DNA from: Glandiceps talaboti
Lineage: Eukaryota; Hemichordata; Enteropneusta; Spengelidae
DNA: 64,000 bases
Direction: 5' to 3'
Assembly (NCBI RefSeq): GCF_964340395.1
Contig: NC_135559.1
Coordinates: forward strand, 17,533,550 to 17,597,549
Both the position numbers and the translations under genes were made by a program. The notes under the pieces were generated by a model. That model made no database searches. It was not told the origin of the DNA and was given only the letters and a program-made list of their open reading frames with translations. This document shows, piece after piece, positions 47,601 to 59,839 of the stretch (the stretch's first letter is position 1; each line of letters starts with the position of its first letter).

Positions 47601-50600
47601 ACTGATTGGTTTTCATTTCAGATGGAAAATTCAGGTGTTGTTCATATGCTGAAGAACAATAAGACAGATGGTAAGTTAAAGTTATTATGGGTGGTTATAA
47701 AAAATGCTTTCATATTTAGACATTCAGCCCTTCCACAGCCATCAGTAGTTATGTACAGTGTGTCTGGTAATGATAAATCCCTAGCTAGTGTTTACTTGCA
47801 TACAGACAAATCCCCCTTCAGAGAAAGTGGATTAAAAACGAATTTCTTTTTGTGCGTCAAAATGATGAAAACTTAATTTTTTCGGAAGTTACATGTACCT
47901 CATAGTATGGGATAGGGGAACACCAAATTTTGTTACATCAGTGGTGAGTCAAATTCAGTGATGTCTCAAATTGACTTTGAGTGCACACTGGTCTTGGAAC
48001 ACTCTGTAGTTTTCATGGGGGCTGACCTTAGTAAAAGTATATTTTGATTAGAGTGACTCACCAGAACAATTTTATTCTTGCATTCAATCAACAGATTTAG
48101 GTTGTATGTACAAGTTGTTCATCAGAGTCCAGGAAGGACTGAAGACAATGTGTGAATGTGTTAGTGGATATTTACGTGAACAGGGCAAAGCATTGGTCAC
48201 TGAAGATGAGGGCAGTAAAAATGCTATACAGTATATACAGGTAGGTAAAGTTGGCAACGAAGGTGATGAAAATGAAATAAAGTGCATCATGCATTGCTGT
48301 GTACTAGCAGGGTAGATTAAAAGGATAGTAACTAGTTTGCATATTGATTTGTGTATAAGTGACATGGTAATTTGCATATTTGTTTGCATAGTCATCAGCA
48401 TATAATATGCATGTCTTCAACATTAGCACATATTCCGACATGTATATTTTAACTCAAACACATAGATACTGGGATCATCCGTTTCTCTCCATGTGAAATA
48501 TTATCATGATTTTGTCATTCAAAAGTTTGCTAAAGCTCAAGAATGGGAGAACAATTTTGATGCACAGTAGAAACCTGTCAAGTATGGACAGTGTTAGTAC
48601 CTTGCTCTCTCTACAGTGTTAGTACCGTGGTCCTCTACAGTGTTAGTACCTTGCTCTCTCTACAGTGTTAGTACCGTGGTCTCTCTACAGTGTTAGTACT
48701 GTGCTCACTCTAGCTGTTAGTACCGTGATATCTCTACAGTGTTAGTACCATGATTTCTCTACAGTGTTAGTACCGTGATATCTCTACAGTGTTAGTACCA
48801 TGATTTCTCTACAGTGTTAGTACCGCGATTTCTCTACAGTGTTAGTACCATGATTTCTCTACGGTGGGGAGAACACTGCGGTGAACATATTTGTAGTTGA
48901 ATACCATTCATCATATTGTAATGAATACATTGTGCATCTAAATCCACTTTGGTGAGAACTACTGGCAAACCCACAAAAGACTATCTCTACAACTTTGTAT
49001 ATAATCAGAACAACTGGGGTGGAAAAATGTAATCATGTACAGTAACTGTGACTTCAACTGAAAACTTTAGAATATAAGATTCATTGATTTTAGGTGATCA
49101 TGTTCAAAACAATCGCTATTGATTAAGTACCAAAGAATAGCAAATTTGTTTACATGTATGCTCTGAAAGTCAGTGACAACTTGACTGAAATAATTTCATG
49201 ATATTGTGTGGTTACACGTACTAACGCTATCACCAGATCCCCTTTATCCATGCTTTATACAATTAGGATTTAGGTATGACTTTAAGTTATTGTTATTTTT
49301 GTGATTTACTTCACCCAGCTGTTATGCATCTGAAATGTTGGTGTAATTTTCCTTGTTTGTATGATTTATTACAGGATTTACTAGACTTGAAGGATAGGTT
49401 TGATCACTTCCTACATGAATCATTCAATGACGATAGACTGTTTAAACAGACCATATCAGGAGACTTCGAATATTTTCTTAATCTCAACAACAAGTCACCT
49501 GAATATCTCTCACTCTTCATTGATGACAAACTTAAGAAAGGTGTCAAAGGGGTAAGTAAGATGTATTCTGTCTTAAAAGATATTGTATTCAGTCAGCAGC
49601 AGTACAGGTTGTGTGTGTGTGTGTGTGTGTGGGGGGGGGGTGTAATATCTACATTGTATTTCAATAGACACTATCTCTCCAAAGTATTTTCCAGTTCAAA
49701 GAGGTCATATGAAAGACTGTGTTTCTTTGAAGACTTTAGAAACCATGGTAATGGAGGTTATGGGAATGATGTAAAAGTTGCATAGATATCCATATCTTGT
49801 GCCATGATTTTCATAGGGAATCCTGGTCAAATACCTGTGGAACGTAAATAGATTTTACATACTGACCACATTTTGCACAAGCAATGGAAATGTTAAGATC
49901 CTGTAGTCTGCAAGTCTTGCTATTTCCATAATAGCAGTGCTTTGTAAGTTACCTAACAAAAACCGACTTCACGACGATGGTGGTACAAATCTGATCACAG
50001 TGTCACATGAAACGGAATTTAGATACATGTACACACTAATGAAGTAAAGGGGCCTGAAGGACTTTCCATGTGATCTCACTAATCCTGTTTTACAATTCTA
50101 CGTAAATATCTACAGATGTCAGAGCAAGAAGTTGAAGTTGTTCTGGACAAAGCAATGGTGCTGTTCAGATTCTTACAAGAAAAAGACGTGTTTGAGAGGT
50201 ACTATAAACAGCATTTAGCAAAGAGGTTGCTACTCAACAAGAGTGTTTCAGACGACTCAGAAAAGAACATGATATCCAAACTCAAGGTGAGTGGATGAAA
50301 TACATAGTATAGTCAAGTAGAGATCCATGAAATCTGACCAGGTAGACCAAAATGTGATAGGAAATGAGCCTGTCGTAAAAAAGAAGTGTTTATGATAGAC
50401 TCAAAGCTAATTACATTACCGCAGTAATTCCACAGTTTGACTCATTTTAGCGTCTAAAATATTGCAGATGAATTGAGAATTTTGGATATTCGTAGGTAAC
50501 TCTACATCAACAAAAAATAACAATTTTGATATTATAAACACTACTGTAACAATATATTCATGTGTACTGTCTCACTCAAAAATCTTTTCATTTTTCTATG

Positions 50601-53600
50601 AATTCAGACTGAATGTGGCTGTCAATTTACATCTAAACTGGAAGGAATGTTCAAAGACATGACAGTGTCCAATACCACCATGGAAGAATTCAAAAACTAC
50701 ATACAGACATCAGGGGTAAGTAGTCACTGTGTAAGATGTCTTACTTAGGATGCCTCACTTGGTGTACTGAAATCATGACTGACTGTACATAGGAAACGTA
50801 TTTCATTGGGTGACAGCACTTTGCTCACAAGAGCTGCATCCAACTTTACTCACTATGAATCAGTTTTCTTCATGCAAAGATCTTTTCAACATCCTGAATA
50901 AATCTTCCAAAAAATATTAGTCTAAGAGCACATTACTTAGTACTTCGAGAGTTGATGAATATGCCATATTCTAATGACTCACCTTTGTCACAAGAGGGCA
51001 CCCTCCATGCGGGAAAATTTAGAGCTGAATCATGACAGTACAGGAAATAAAATGTGGCTAATGACACAAAGTTTGAAGAATACTTTGACTTGCTGAGAAT
51101 GCAACCAACTGGTGCTCTTAATATGAAGACATGGTGCGTTTTTCAAAGGAAGATATATTTTTAAACAATCATGGCTTGCATTTCTTGTCATGAAGATGCT
51201 CCAAACAGCACTCCTAGTGGTGAAACTATACTATCTTTTGTCTTTCTGATCACTGGTATTACATAGACACTATAATCATATCTTGTTTATCCACTTTACA
51301 GACATCACTTCATGGTGTTGATCTCAATGTAAGAGTCCTAACAACTGGATTTTGGCCTACACAGTCAGCAACTCCTAAATGTAATGTACCTACACAACCT
51401 AGGAATGCATTTGAAGCATTCAGAAAGTAAGTTGTAGTTTCTGGATTTCTTTCTTAGATGTCGCAATTACACCATGAAATCTATTCTGCCATGCACAAGG
51501 GTAAAGCTCTCACTCTGTACTACTGTATTTCAAGGGTAAAGCTCTCGCTCTGTACTAATGTATTTCTATAGATGCACCCCTTATCAGAATCTACTTAAAG
51601 GGGAATGCCACTCCTGGAAATAGAGACATGGGTTCTTGAGAGTTATTTCATGATTTTACATCACCAACAATTACTTTCAATTTCAGAGAAACATCAAGTT
51701 GATTTTGTGCCTTTATAGGGTATTTTTGCTGTTGACCATTGCATCATGGGAGTCAGCAGAAATAATATACTCATGGTTGCATGATGAATATTCATGACTT
51801 ATAAGTGTTGATTTCCGTCACTGGCTTCAGTGTAAAACATCTCTCATTTTCTCTGAAATCACAAGTGATGTAAAAGCATGAAATAACTGGCCAAGACCCA
51901 TAGTTTATGAAAATGTCTATTTCCTTGTGTGGAGTTCCCCTTTAAATGACCAGTTCAAATTAGGATTGAAGTTCAGGTGTGAAACCAGTTGTCTGGTAGA
52001 GCTATAGAAAAAGTTGGTCCAGAACAAAAGAATGGTCCTATGTAATCTGTATTTGATAAGATAATACTTATGTGAGAACCTGGAATTGGAACCCTGGTCT
52101 GTAATTTAATTCAACACCTGTGTGGCAGACCAGAGTACAGTTTAGAGAGATTCAGTTTTGTGTCAGGTAACACCCTCTCTCACTTTTCTAATGAATACTT
52201 GTCATAGTACAAAAGTTGAACACATGCAGTGTTAATACATACAACAGTATTTAGTGTTGGTAGCATGATGTTTGCTTATTATGTATATGTTTGACTGCCT
52301 TTGTTTTCAGGTTTTATCTTGGTAAACATAGTGGTCGTCAACTAACACTCCAGCCATCATTAGGATCTGCAGATCTCAACGCCACCTTCTATGCACCAAA
52401 GAAAGTAAGTAAAAAAAGTCACTACCAGTACATTGCTCTATGTGCTACATCTGTTTGTAGCATTCACATTAAGTATGAAAGTATACTTTTTCAATTGGTT
52501 TATTTACAAGCACAGCATGTGACCTTTCGAATGTGGTCAATTAGCAAATGAAACAGTATACTCTTACACTTGATATGGATGCTATAAACACTTGCGGTAC
52601 ATACAGAAAATGCTTTACTTGGTGTTACAGGTTATACAGTTGGACAGCAAAGGGCATGTTTTGAATGAGGAAAAGGGTATAAATACCTACAAAATGCAAA
52701 CAAACAAAAAAGATTGCGTCCTTCACATGGTCAAAAGGGATAAAGCATCCATACATTAATATAATAGAAAGAAGACAGAAACACAATGAAGCTAATCCAT
52801 GCATTTCTACAGTGAATCTTCGCAGTAGTCACCTGGAATGACTTTACAGCACATTTATACTTAATATTATGTTATTTAAATTGTACAGCAGGATAGCGGT
52901 TCATCAACACCACAAGTCAGAAAACATATTCTACAGGTGTCCACGTATCAGATGGTCATCTTGATGTTATTCAATACAAGGGAACTATGTTCATATGAGG
53001 TCAGTAAATTATATAATGTATTCTTAAACAACTCTAGTATATAATCAGACTAACATCATTATGTTCACTACTAGGGTAGGAAAAACGTGCCTGGTTGTTT
53101 CTTCACTGTGGTCCTCATCAAGAAAAATTGCTGTAAATATTCCATATCCATATAAAAAAACAAAGACAGTTGATGATGTCAAATCTGCCCTCACCAGCTG
53201 TGTGTTCATAATCCTTGGTGCATTTTTGTACAGTAGTACTAGTGGAGAATTACATTAGTGTGTTCATTTGTCAAAATGCAGTGTTTGATTTTAAAGTGGC
53301 CATATGGATGAGAATTTGGTATTTATTTTGGATTTTTATTTGATAAAACAGCTTCACCATGTTTTTCTAATTGAAAAAATAATGCGAAAGAACATATACC
53401 AAGTCCATGTTCAAAATTCAATACATTGCAAAAAGATGCAAAAAGTGTAAAAAGTTTGTTATTGTACGTACAATAACAAACATTTTACACATTGTTTAAT
53501 GTTTTGCCGTTTATTGAGATGTGAACATGGACTCGGCATATGTTATTTCACAATATTTTTTCAAGTAGAAAAACATAGTGAAACTGTTTTATCAAATAAA

Positions 53601-54132
53601 AATCCAAAATAAATACCAAATTCTCATCCATATGGCCACTTTAAAAATGTGCTTCTAAGTAGAAAGAAATTTAGTTCAAGACATACTATTTCAGAATTGA
53701 ACATTGAACCAAAACTTATGTGTAATAGATACCAATATATTGATAACTTCATTTGTCAAAATGTAAAGATATAATTTCAAGGATATACTTCCAAACAAAA
53801 GAGAAGTCTATTTGAAGAATTATATTTCAAATTTGAACATTGGACCAAAATTTATCTGTGCTAGTTACTATATACATGTATCTTGTCAATATATAACATT
53901 TGATTCTGTCTTTCCACTACGCTAACTCTCACTGTTGGCAAATAGTCATCAGAATTGTAATTTACTCAATCTCTGTGTTTTCATACTTAATACAGGAAAT
54001 AGCACAGGAGACTGATATCCCATCAAGAGATCTTATCAGAGCACTTCAATCATTAGCCTGTGGTAAACCAACGCAAAGAGTCTTGTCAAAGGAACCAAAG
54101 TCTAAAGAAATAGGCAAGTTACTCACTCAAAC

Positions 54133-54173
<41 letters not shown>

Positions 54174-56968
54174 TCACAGAGTGCACACACACACACACAC
54201 ACTCACACACACACACTCACTCACAGAGCACACACAAACTACACACACACACTCACTCACAAACAGAGCACACACACACACACTTACAAACAGAGCACAC
54301 ACACACACAAACAGCACACACACAAATCTTTGTTTTCAAAATCCACAACCACCAATGTATACATCATTTATTAGAATGTTAAGTTTGTCCTGTTAAAAAT
54401 AAAAAGTCACAATATTTTGATGACAGCTGCTAAACTTCATGTGTAATTCTTAGATACATGTACTTAAAAATTTTGCTTTTACATGATAACGATTTTATTT
54501 TGTAACCCATTCCTGCTCATTGATGTAAGATTCAACAAATTTTTTATCCTGTTAGATAATCTTTTTGTATACATTCTATTGTTTTAGTGACTCTGTTGCC
54601 AATCTACATGTAGCATGTTACTACAACTCTGTAAAGATTCCATGAAAAGGGATATATCATTTGTGTGCTGTGTAGGTGTGGACAGCTGTATGTAGTCCAC
54701 CAAATAACGGTCTTTCCATCACCTCTCACCAAACAATTCTTGTTCCTCTTACAGAACCCAATGATGCGTTTACTGTAAATGATCATTTCACATCAAAGTT
54801 ACATCGAGTGAAGATTCAGACTGGTAAGTCATCTCTCTAATTCAAAAAGAAACAAGACCTTGTCAAAAAAACAAAATGTTTCAGTAGGTGTGCAGAACAC
54901 AGTTACTATAGCGGTGTTAACCTTGTATCTGTATTGTACTAGTCAAGTTTCATTGAGAAGGCTTTAGAGTACCAGTATATTGTGATTGTTTTGTGAATAT
55001 AGCACAGACTTCAACAGAATAAGTTGTTTATATAGTGCCTTTCCATAACTGAAATAACATTCAAAGTACTCTACATAATGTACCAGTGATTACTTGCACC
55101 AGTGTGTACGTATACTAGTGGTATTTGCAATGTTGTGCAATATTGAAAACATTGTTGCATACATGTATATGCAAATGATGGCATGATCGTTCCTTGTACA
55201 TGAAAGTATGTGACCATGCTACATTTTGTATGTCTAAGCTTGTGTGTGGGCACTCAAGTATTTGTAATCATGCTTGCAATGTTTTCTACTGCACTTTCAC
55301 TCACTATGCTCGTGAAAGTACGGCCACAGAGAACACTGCAAGTACTCATGCAAATACCCGAGTACACCACACTTGGACTCGCAAGTCATGGGATTGTGTC
55401 ATAATTCTTTCTTCCACAAAGCACAGATTAATCATTCACCATACAATCGCTACTTTACCAGGTCCCCATATATACTGTACTGATGAGTTGATTAGGGCAG
55501 TCCGATGTTACGATTCAGGGGAAATAATGTAAACATCTTCCACAAGAAGATGTCTGCAATTCTTAAGGCATTACATGGATGTGAAATAAAACAAGATTTT
55601 TTTATGTAAATTTGTATCAAACACAGTGGCTGCCAAAGGAGAATCAGAACCTGAAAGGAAAGAAACGAGAAGCAGAGTGGATGAAGACAGAAAACATGAA
55701 ATTGAGGCTGCCATAGTCCGTATTATGAAATCACGAAAGAGAAGATCACATAACCTCTTAGTTGCTGAGGTAAATCTAAGAAACTTCTACTGTTGTCTTT
55801 GAAAGTCTTTTACATATAGGCTTAGAAAATTACAGTGGACCCTCGATAAGTGGATGATATTTGATCTGTCATCTGTCAAATTGCAAAAACCTATTTATCA
55901 AGATGATTGACAATAGCTTATCACGGTTGTATCAACATGTTGTGACAATAGTTTTAGTGTATGTCTATCTTTAATAATAAACCAAGGCTCAACTACCAGA
56001 GTAATATTTTGATCATGTTGAACTTACAGAAAGTGCGGTTTGTCTTTCAGGTGACAGAGCAGCTGAAATCGCGATTCTTACCTAGTCCTGTAGTTATCAA
56101 GAAAAGAATAGAGAACTTGATAGAAAGAGAATACTTAGCCAGGACACCTGAAGACAGGTAAAATGTTTACTCAAATCATTCTGTTAATCCGCTTTCTCCC
56201 TAGGGAGAATTTGTTTGTACACAACTAAGTACAAGTTGGGAGAAAGAGGATTAATTTTGACACACTCAGTGTAATGGTTTCAAACCCAACTATGTATCAT
56301 ACCGTTAAAACAACTTGACATAACAAACTGATATTCATGTTTAGATAAAATATGAGCCGCAAGTTCTCACTGATCAAAACAGAGAGAACACAAAAAATTG
56401 CAAAGTGATAATACTGCATCGTATGTCCTGAGTAAAGTACCAAAATACAGATTGAAGTAATGTTGTGTGGTGCTGAACAAAAGGCAATGGTCAAGGAGAA
56501 CACCACTCTAGAAAATAGATGTATTGTCATAAACTTTTGGTTCTGGAGAAATTTAAAATTCACACTACCATGATGTATAGGGAGTATGAGTAACTCACAG
56601 ATCCAGACACACATCCACACTGCTGTCCTTGGTGGCATTTATCATCAGTAAAAAACTACACACATCCACATACACACACACTGCTGGCCCTGGTGGCATT
56701 TATTCCCACAAAAAAATGTACACCTCCACATATACACACCACTGTCCCTGGTGGCATTTATCATCAGAAAAAAACTACACACCTCCACATACCAGTACAC
56801 ACACCACTGTCCCCGATGGCATTTATCTTCAGTAAAAAAGTGCACACATCCACATACACACACTGCTCTCCCTGACAGCAATTATCTTCAGTAAAAAAAA
56901 ACTTCACCTAATATTTTTCCATATTTGTTTTTCACCCATACAGGAAAGTCTACACATACGTAGCATAG
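38660..56968 (+). CDS. CUL3: Cullin-3, scaffold of BTB-CUL3-RBX1 ubiquitin ligases
   Basis: Complete gene, 20 coding exons, 753 residues (human form 768). Exons: 38660-38710, 42901-43098, 43686-43799, 45007-45167, 45803-45917, 46370-46501, 47013-47060, 47622-47670, 48095-48240, 49375-49551, 50116-50286, 50608-50715, 51302-51426, 52311-52404, 52889-52999, 53996-54113, 54755-54823, 55627-55769, 56051-56157, 56944-56968. All phases agree. The protein starts [17 protein letters not shown], then the cullin repeats ([24 protein letters not shown]), the cullin-homology domain ([34 protein letters not shown]) that binds RBX1, and the winged-helix end with the neddylation Lys in IVRIMKSRK (about residue 697), ending RKVYTYVA. 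It bridges BTB-domain substrate adaptors to the RING protein and E2. All introns are GT-AG except the one after 54113, which has a GC donor (AG|GCAAGT). Identity is near certain from residue-level similarity throughout. Confidence 0.98.
38711..42900 (+). other. CUL3 intron 1 (4.2 kb)
   Basis: Apart from the minisatellite at 41735-42430 there is no gene. The interval has many ACATGTAC/TACATGTA words and short repeats with AGATGAGCTACCCATACATA at 41078 and 41148. Confidence 0.6.
41735..42430 (+). repeat. Minisatellite of about 55-65 bp unit, about 11 copies, CUL3 intron 1
   Basis: Unit: GACTACCAAATTAGCAGTAG, TCCAGGGCACATAGACTACT, AAACATTGTATCTA. Several copies carry extra ACATGTA insertions. 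Copy identity is about 85-95 percent by eye. Confidence 0.92.
43140..43198 (+). repeat. (TGTGT)-rich simple repeat at start of CUL3 intron 2
   Basis: TTGTGTTGTGTTGTGTTGTG and variants, 40 bases after the donor at 43099. Confidence 0.85.
44380..44540. repeat. Dispersed repeat related to 19530-19660
   Basis: Sequence with CCAAGGAAAATATGGGGACC, CCCTTAGGTCACGAATATTA and CAAATATTGGGGAATAAT. A relative in the ROCO intron (19530-19660) shares the GTTCAGCCAGGAAAATATG and CTTATGTCACAATTATTTTC blocks. Family unknown. Confidence 0.45.
45325..45392 (+). repeat. Retroposon tail fragment with (AAAT)n end
   Basis: TTGGGACTAGTCCCGAAGG, then TTACCCTTATAAATAAATAA. Short tandem AAAT ends of this sort are typical of CR1/L2-class LINE or derived SINE tails. 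Only the tail remains. Inference from the pattern. Confidence 0.4.
48590..48862 (+). repeat. Minisatellite of 23-26 bp unit, CUL3 intron 9
   Basis: About 11 copies of TCTCTACAGTGTTAGTACCG with TGAT, TGGT or TGCT between. Each copy contains a pyrimidine run followed by CTACAG, the form of a splice acceptor. Confidence 0.9.
51599..51941. mobile_element. TTAA-flanked MITE, 343 bp, in CUL3 intron 13
   Basis: Bounded by TTAA at 51595-51598 and 51942-51945. The left end AGGGGAATGCCACTCC and the right end GGAGTTCCCCT are inverted repeats, and similarity continues inward (GGAAATAGAGACATGGGT against the complement of the right arm; GTTATTTCATGATTTTACAT against the complement of ATGTAAAAGCATGAAATAAC). 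TTAA duplication is typical of piggyBac-like elements. No coding capacity. Confidence 0.75.
53295..53640. mobile_element. TTAA-flanked full-length fold-back element, copy 1, CUL3 intron 15
   Basis: Begins AGTGGCCATATGGATGAGAA and ends with its exact complement. The two halves pair along nearly the whole 346 bases around a centre GTTATTGTACGTACAATAAC. Flanked by TTAA on both sides. A second copy lies at 61390-61734. Confidence 0.9.
54133..54330. repeat. (CA)n microsatellite, interrupted
   Basis: CACACA runs broken by CTCACTCACAGAG and AACAGAG, starting 20 bases after the GC donor of CUL3 exon 16. Confidence 0.95.
56600..56890 (+). repeat. About 60-bp minisatellite, 5 copies, CUL3 last intron
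   Basis: Unit: ACACACCACTGTCCCTGGTG, GCATTTATCATCAG, AAAAAACTACACACATCCAC. It ends about 55 bases before the last exon. Confidence 0.9.
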
Positions 56969-57377
56969 GAGCCTCAGTCATCCAAGATGTCTCCTGTCTC
57001 TCAACAAAAAAACTTAACATACATGTACTGTGTGTTGCCACATACAAAAACTTCCCACGGAAATTGGACATGTCGTAGGTCTAAAAGCAAGATAATAGTC
57101 GACTGAATGGTCTCACTACAGAATAGTTTAGAAAGATATTCTGTGATTATTTTTTTTCCTTTTCTTTATCTTTTCTGCGCGAATGGGTGTAATTTGCAGC
57201 CACAGTGCCTCTCTCTCTCTCTTCAAAATTAAAAACTGGTTACTTCATTTTTATCAGTTTAAACCGAAATTATCAACTCTTAATTGAATGCTTGGGCATC
57301 TATACAGACTTGAAAAGTTTGCAGACTTAAAATGAGGGCGGCAGAGGCAAGAACTATTTTCTTAAATATGGAAGTTA

Positions 57378-57383
57378 AATAAA
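57378..57383 (+). terminator. Candidate CUL3 polyadenylation signal AATAAA
   Basis: AATAAA 410 bases after the CUL3 stop codon, followed by an A-run. A second AATAAA is at 57611-57616. Which one is used cannot be told. Confidence 0.4.
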
Positions 57384-57610
57384 AAGGCAACAGCAAAAAA
57401 AAAAAACTCTACAAATATAGTTCCAACCTTGTACATACAGAGGATACCAGAATGAGGAAGTTAGCGATAATAACTACCAGAACAAAACATAAATACATTG
57501 TATAATGACAAGTGTGTTCAAAGACACTTTATAGCTTTTTTTGCTCTTCAAATACCCTATTACAGGCTGTTTTTTTTGCAATCACTGTAAGAAAAACAAA
57601 CTTTGAAACA

Positions 57611-57616
57611 AATAAA
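57611..57616 (+). terminator. Second candidate CUL3 polyadenylation signal AATAAA
   Basis: AATAAA followed within 30 bases by a TG/T-rich stretch (AAAGTGTGTTTTATTTC), the usual downstream element. Slightly better supported than the one at 57378. Confidence 0.45.
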
Positions 57617-57688
57617 TTGTTTAATGTAATATGAAAGTGTGTTTTATTTCAACGACAGAAAACAAACTAACTTAAAAAGTACACATAG

Positions 57689-57863
57689 TACTATGGAAAT
57701 CAAGCTATCAGCAAACAGATTGACACAAACTAAAACTATTGCTGTTGAATTTTATGGGATACAGAAATGGGTGATAGTGTTGCCTTGGTTATGTTGATTA
57801 GTTAACAGTAGTTTTAGTTTGTGTCTATCATAGTTTGCTGATACTTTGATTTCCACAGTAGTA
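57689..57863. repeat. Imperfect inverted repeat (fold-back), CUL3 3' flank
   Basis: ATGGAAATCAAGCTATCAGC, then GACACAAACTAAAACTATTG, is matched in inverted order by AACAGTAGTTTTAGTTTGTG and GCTGATACTTTGATTTCCAC. Arms are about 60 bases with a loop of about 50. It may be a MITE remnant. Confidence 0.7.
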
Positions 57864-58720
57864 GTAATTTAAAAAAAATACTGCAAGTTGAGTGTGATGT
57901 GTTCTGGACAACAATTTGTTATAGTGTGTCTTGAGGGATGTTTTGTAGTTGAGGTCAAGATAGCTCTAAATACATGGTCCGCATTTCTTCTAGTACCAAG
58001 TCAGACTATGTATATAGCAAATGTACACCACTACAGACTAATATGCAAATTGAACTAGCTTCTTGTATTTCATCATATTTTGAGTGAGCCCATAAAACGA
58101 GGCATAGTTCCTCCATGTGTGTATGAACGAGGTAATGACGAGACCTGACTCTATCCAGATCTGTCATCTCCATTACTAGCAGTATACACATACATGCCCT
58201 AAATGCCAATCAATAGACCATCTGAAGGATTTTTTTTTTTCAAAATATAACAATTGATGCACTAGTAACAAGATATGGTGACAAGACTTGGACAGCTCAA
58301 TAGCTTGTCAATGCACACTCACGATTGTGTGTAAATAGTAATTTAGAACAGTATTCTGTGTTTTGGTAAACAGTGCTGTCACACCATACCCTGATATTTC
58401 TGTATACTAGTATTTAAAATGACTTTCCATAATTCTACCACTGAAATGTTGTGCAGAACACAACAATCTCTACTTTCTGTAATAATAGTATCAATCTACA
58501 AAATACATATCTGAATACAGTACTACACTGCATATATAAATTAGAATGACAAGGGGTTATAAAAGTCATGTGGGCTTGGCAGACTACAGGAAAAGAATCA
58601 CAGCTGTACACAGTATCTTGGCTGAGCCTTAGTTAAGTTGATGGTCAATCTACACTATAAATATCTCAACAATGGTTTCTTGAGTATTTTGTGTTAGATT
58701 AATTGATACCTAAATTATCT
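57864..58720. other. Intergenic spacer between convergent genes; no gene seen
   Basis: AT-rich, no coding sense, no strong repeat apart from a T-run at about 58231-58240. Confidence 0.5.
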
Positions 58721-58724
58721 GAGA

Positions 58725-59355
58725 TGCCAAGTCTCAATTGCCCAGATTCACCACTGGTGGCTCACTCCTGGCCAACCACAGCAGCTGGGGAGTCTCAATC
58801 ATCCATACTACTCACCACTGGTGGATCACTCCTTCTGGGGCGTGTTCGATTTGCACAACCATAATCATGATTTATCAATCACAATCATGACTTTGCGTTT
58901 GATAAATACCAATCACAATCATGATTGGTAATCATAGTAATCATGCCCCGAACCATGATTGCCGTGATTACCTGATAGCGGACAACGGTAATCATAGGGG
59001 GATCGCGCGCCAGTGGCTGACGGCAAGTTAGAAATGACGGAAAACATTATGTAAATAAGTTGTGTTCGATCAGATTGGTAATTTGTTATCATTGTAATCA
59101 TTTTGACGATGTAAAATCATATAATTTATCGGTAATGTGCGAAACGTTTAAAAATGTTTACATGTAAGTAATCATGATCGTGATTGAGCGTTTTGTTTAA
59201 AACCTCGTTTCAAGAAATGACGCAGATTAATCACAATCATGTTTGGGCAAATCGAATGCGCCCCTGGCCAACCACAGTAGAGTCTGAGGAGTCTCAGTCA
59301 CCAATACTCACCACTGGTGGCTCACTCCTTCTGGCCAACCATAGTAGAGCCTGGG
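58725..59355. repeat. About 70-75-bp tandem repeat, split by an inserted element
   Basis: Copies of CACCACTGGTGGCTCACTCC, TTCTGGCCAACCAYAGTAGA, GGAGTCTCAATCA occur at about 58730-58800, 58810-58838 joined to 59264-59300, and 59305-59355. The middle copy is cut by the element at 58839-59263. Confidence 0.8.
58839..59263. mobile_element. Nonautonomous DNA transposon with TTCGATTTGC termini
   Basis: The left end reads GGGGCGTGTTCGATTTGCAC and the right end GGGCAAATCGAATGCGCCCC, an inverted repeat of about 18 bases. A CTGG flank on each side (58835-58838, 59264-59267) fits a 4-base target duplication, and a nearby repeat copy without the element (CTCACTCCTTCTGGCCAACC at 59321) acts as the empty site. 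The interior is full of AATCATGATT/AATCACAATC words in both orientations. Superfamily unclear. Confidence 0.75.
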
Positions 59356-59839
59356 GAATGCTTCATAAGTGATCAAACTCCTACATGTGCTTGCATATCC
59401 ACTGTAATATATATCTTGGTGTGAAACAGGATAAGGTTTTGAGCCTGTTAAGTTGTACATTGCAAAGTTCTTCACAAACACCTGCACATCGAAGTCATGC
59501 ATGACACACACTTTGAAAACAGAAATTACATTGCAAACCATGATTGTCATAACTATAGATTGTAAATATCCTGTACAGGAAATATGGTACTCTCTGATTC
59601 TGACCTACTCAGCTACAAATGTTACCATCATAATAAACTTTTGAACAAAATAACACTATCATAATCTACATCAAGGAATAAACTAAGTCTGTATCAAAAA
59701 ACAAACAATATAGAAAACATTTCAAGGCAACAAAGATAAACGATGCTAAAAATCTACAGCACAAAAAAAATTAGATAAATCTGTAAACTTATAAAATTTA
59801 CTCTGCATCCTACAAGTTTTAGGGGAGAATCCAGTCATT

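Noticed and set aside
54105-54120. GT donor five bases after the GC donor in CUL3
   Set aside because: Its use puts a stop codon a few codons into the next exon and breaks the conserved KEIE...FTVND sequence.
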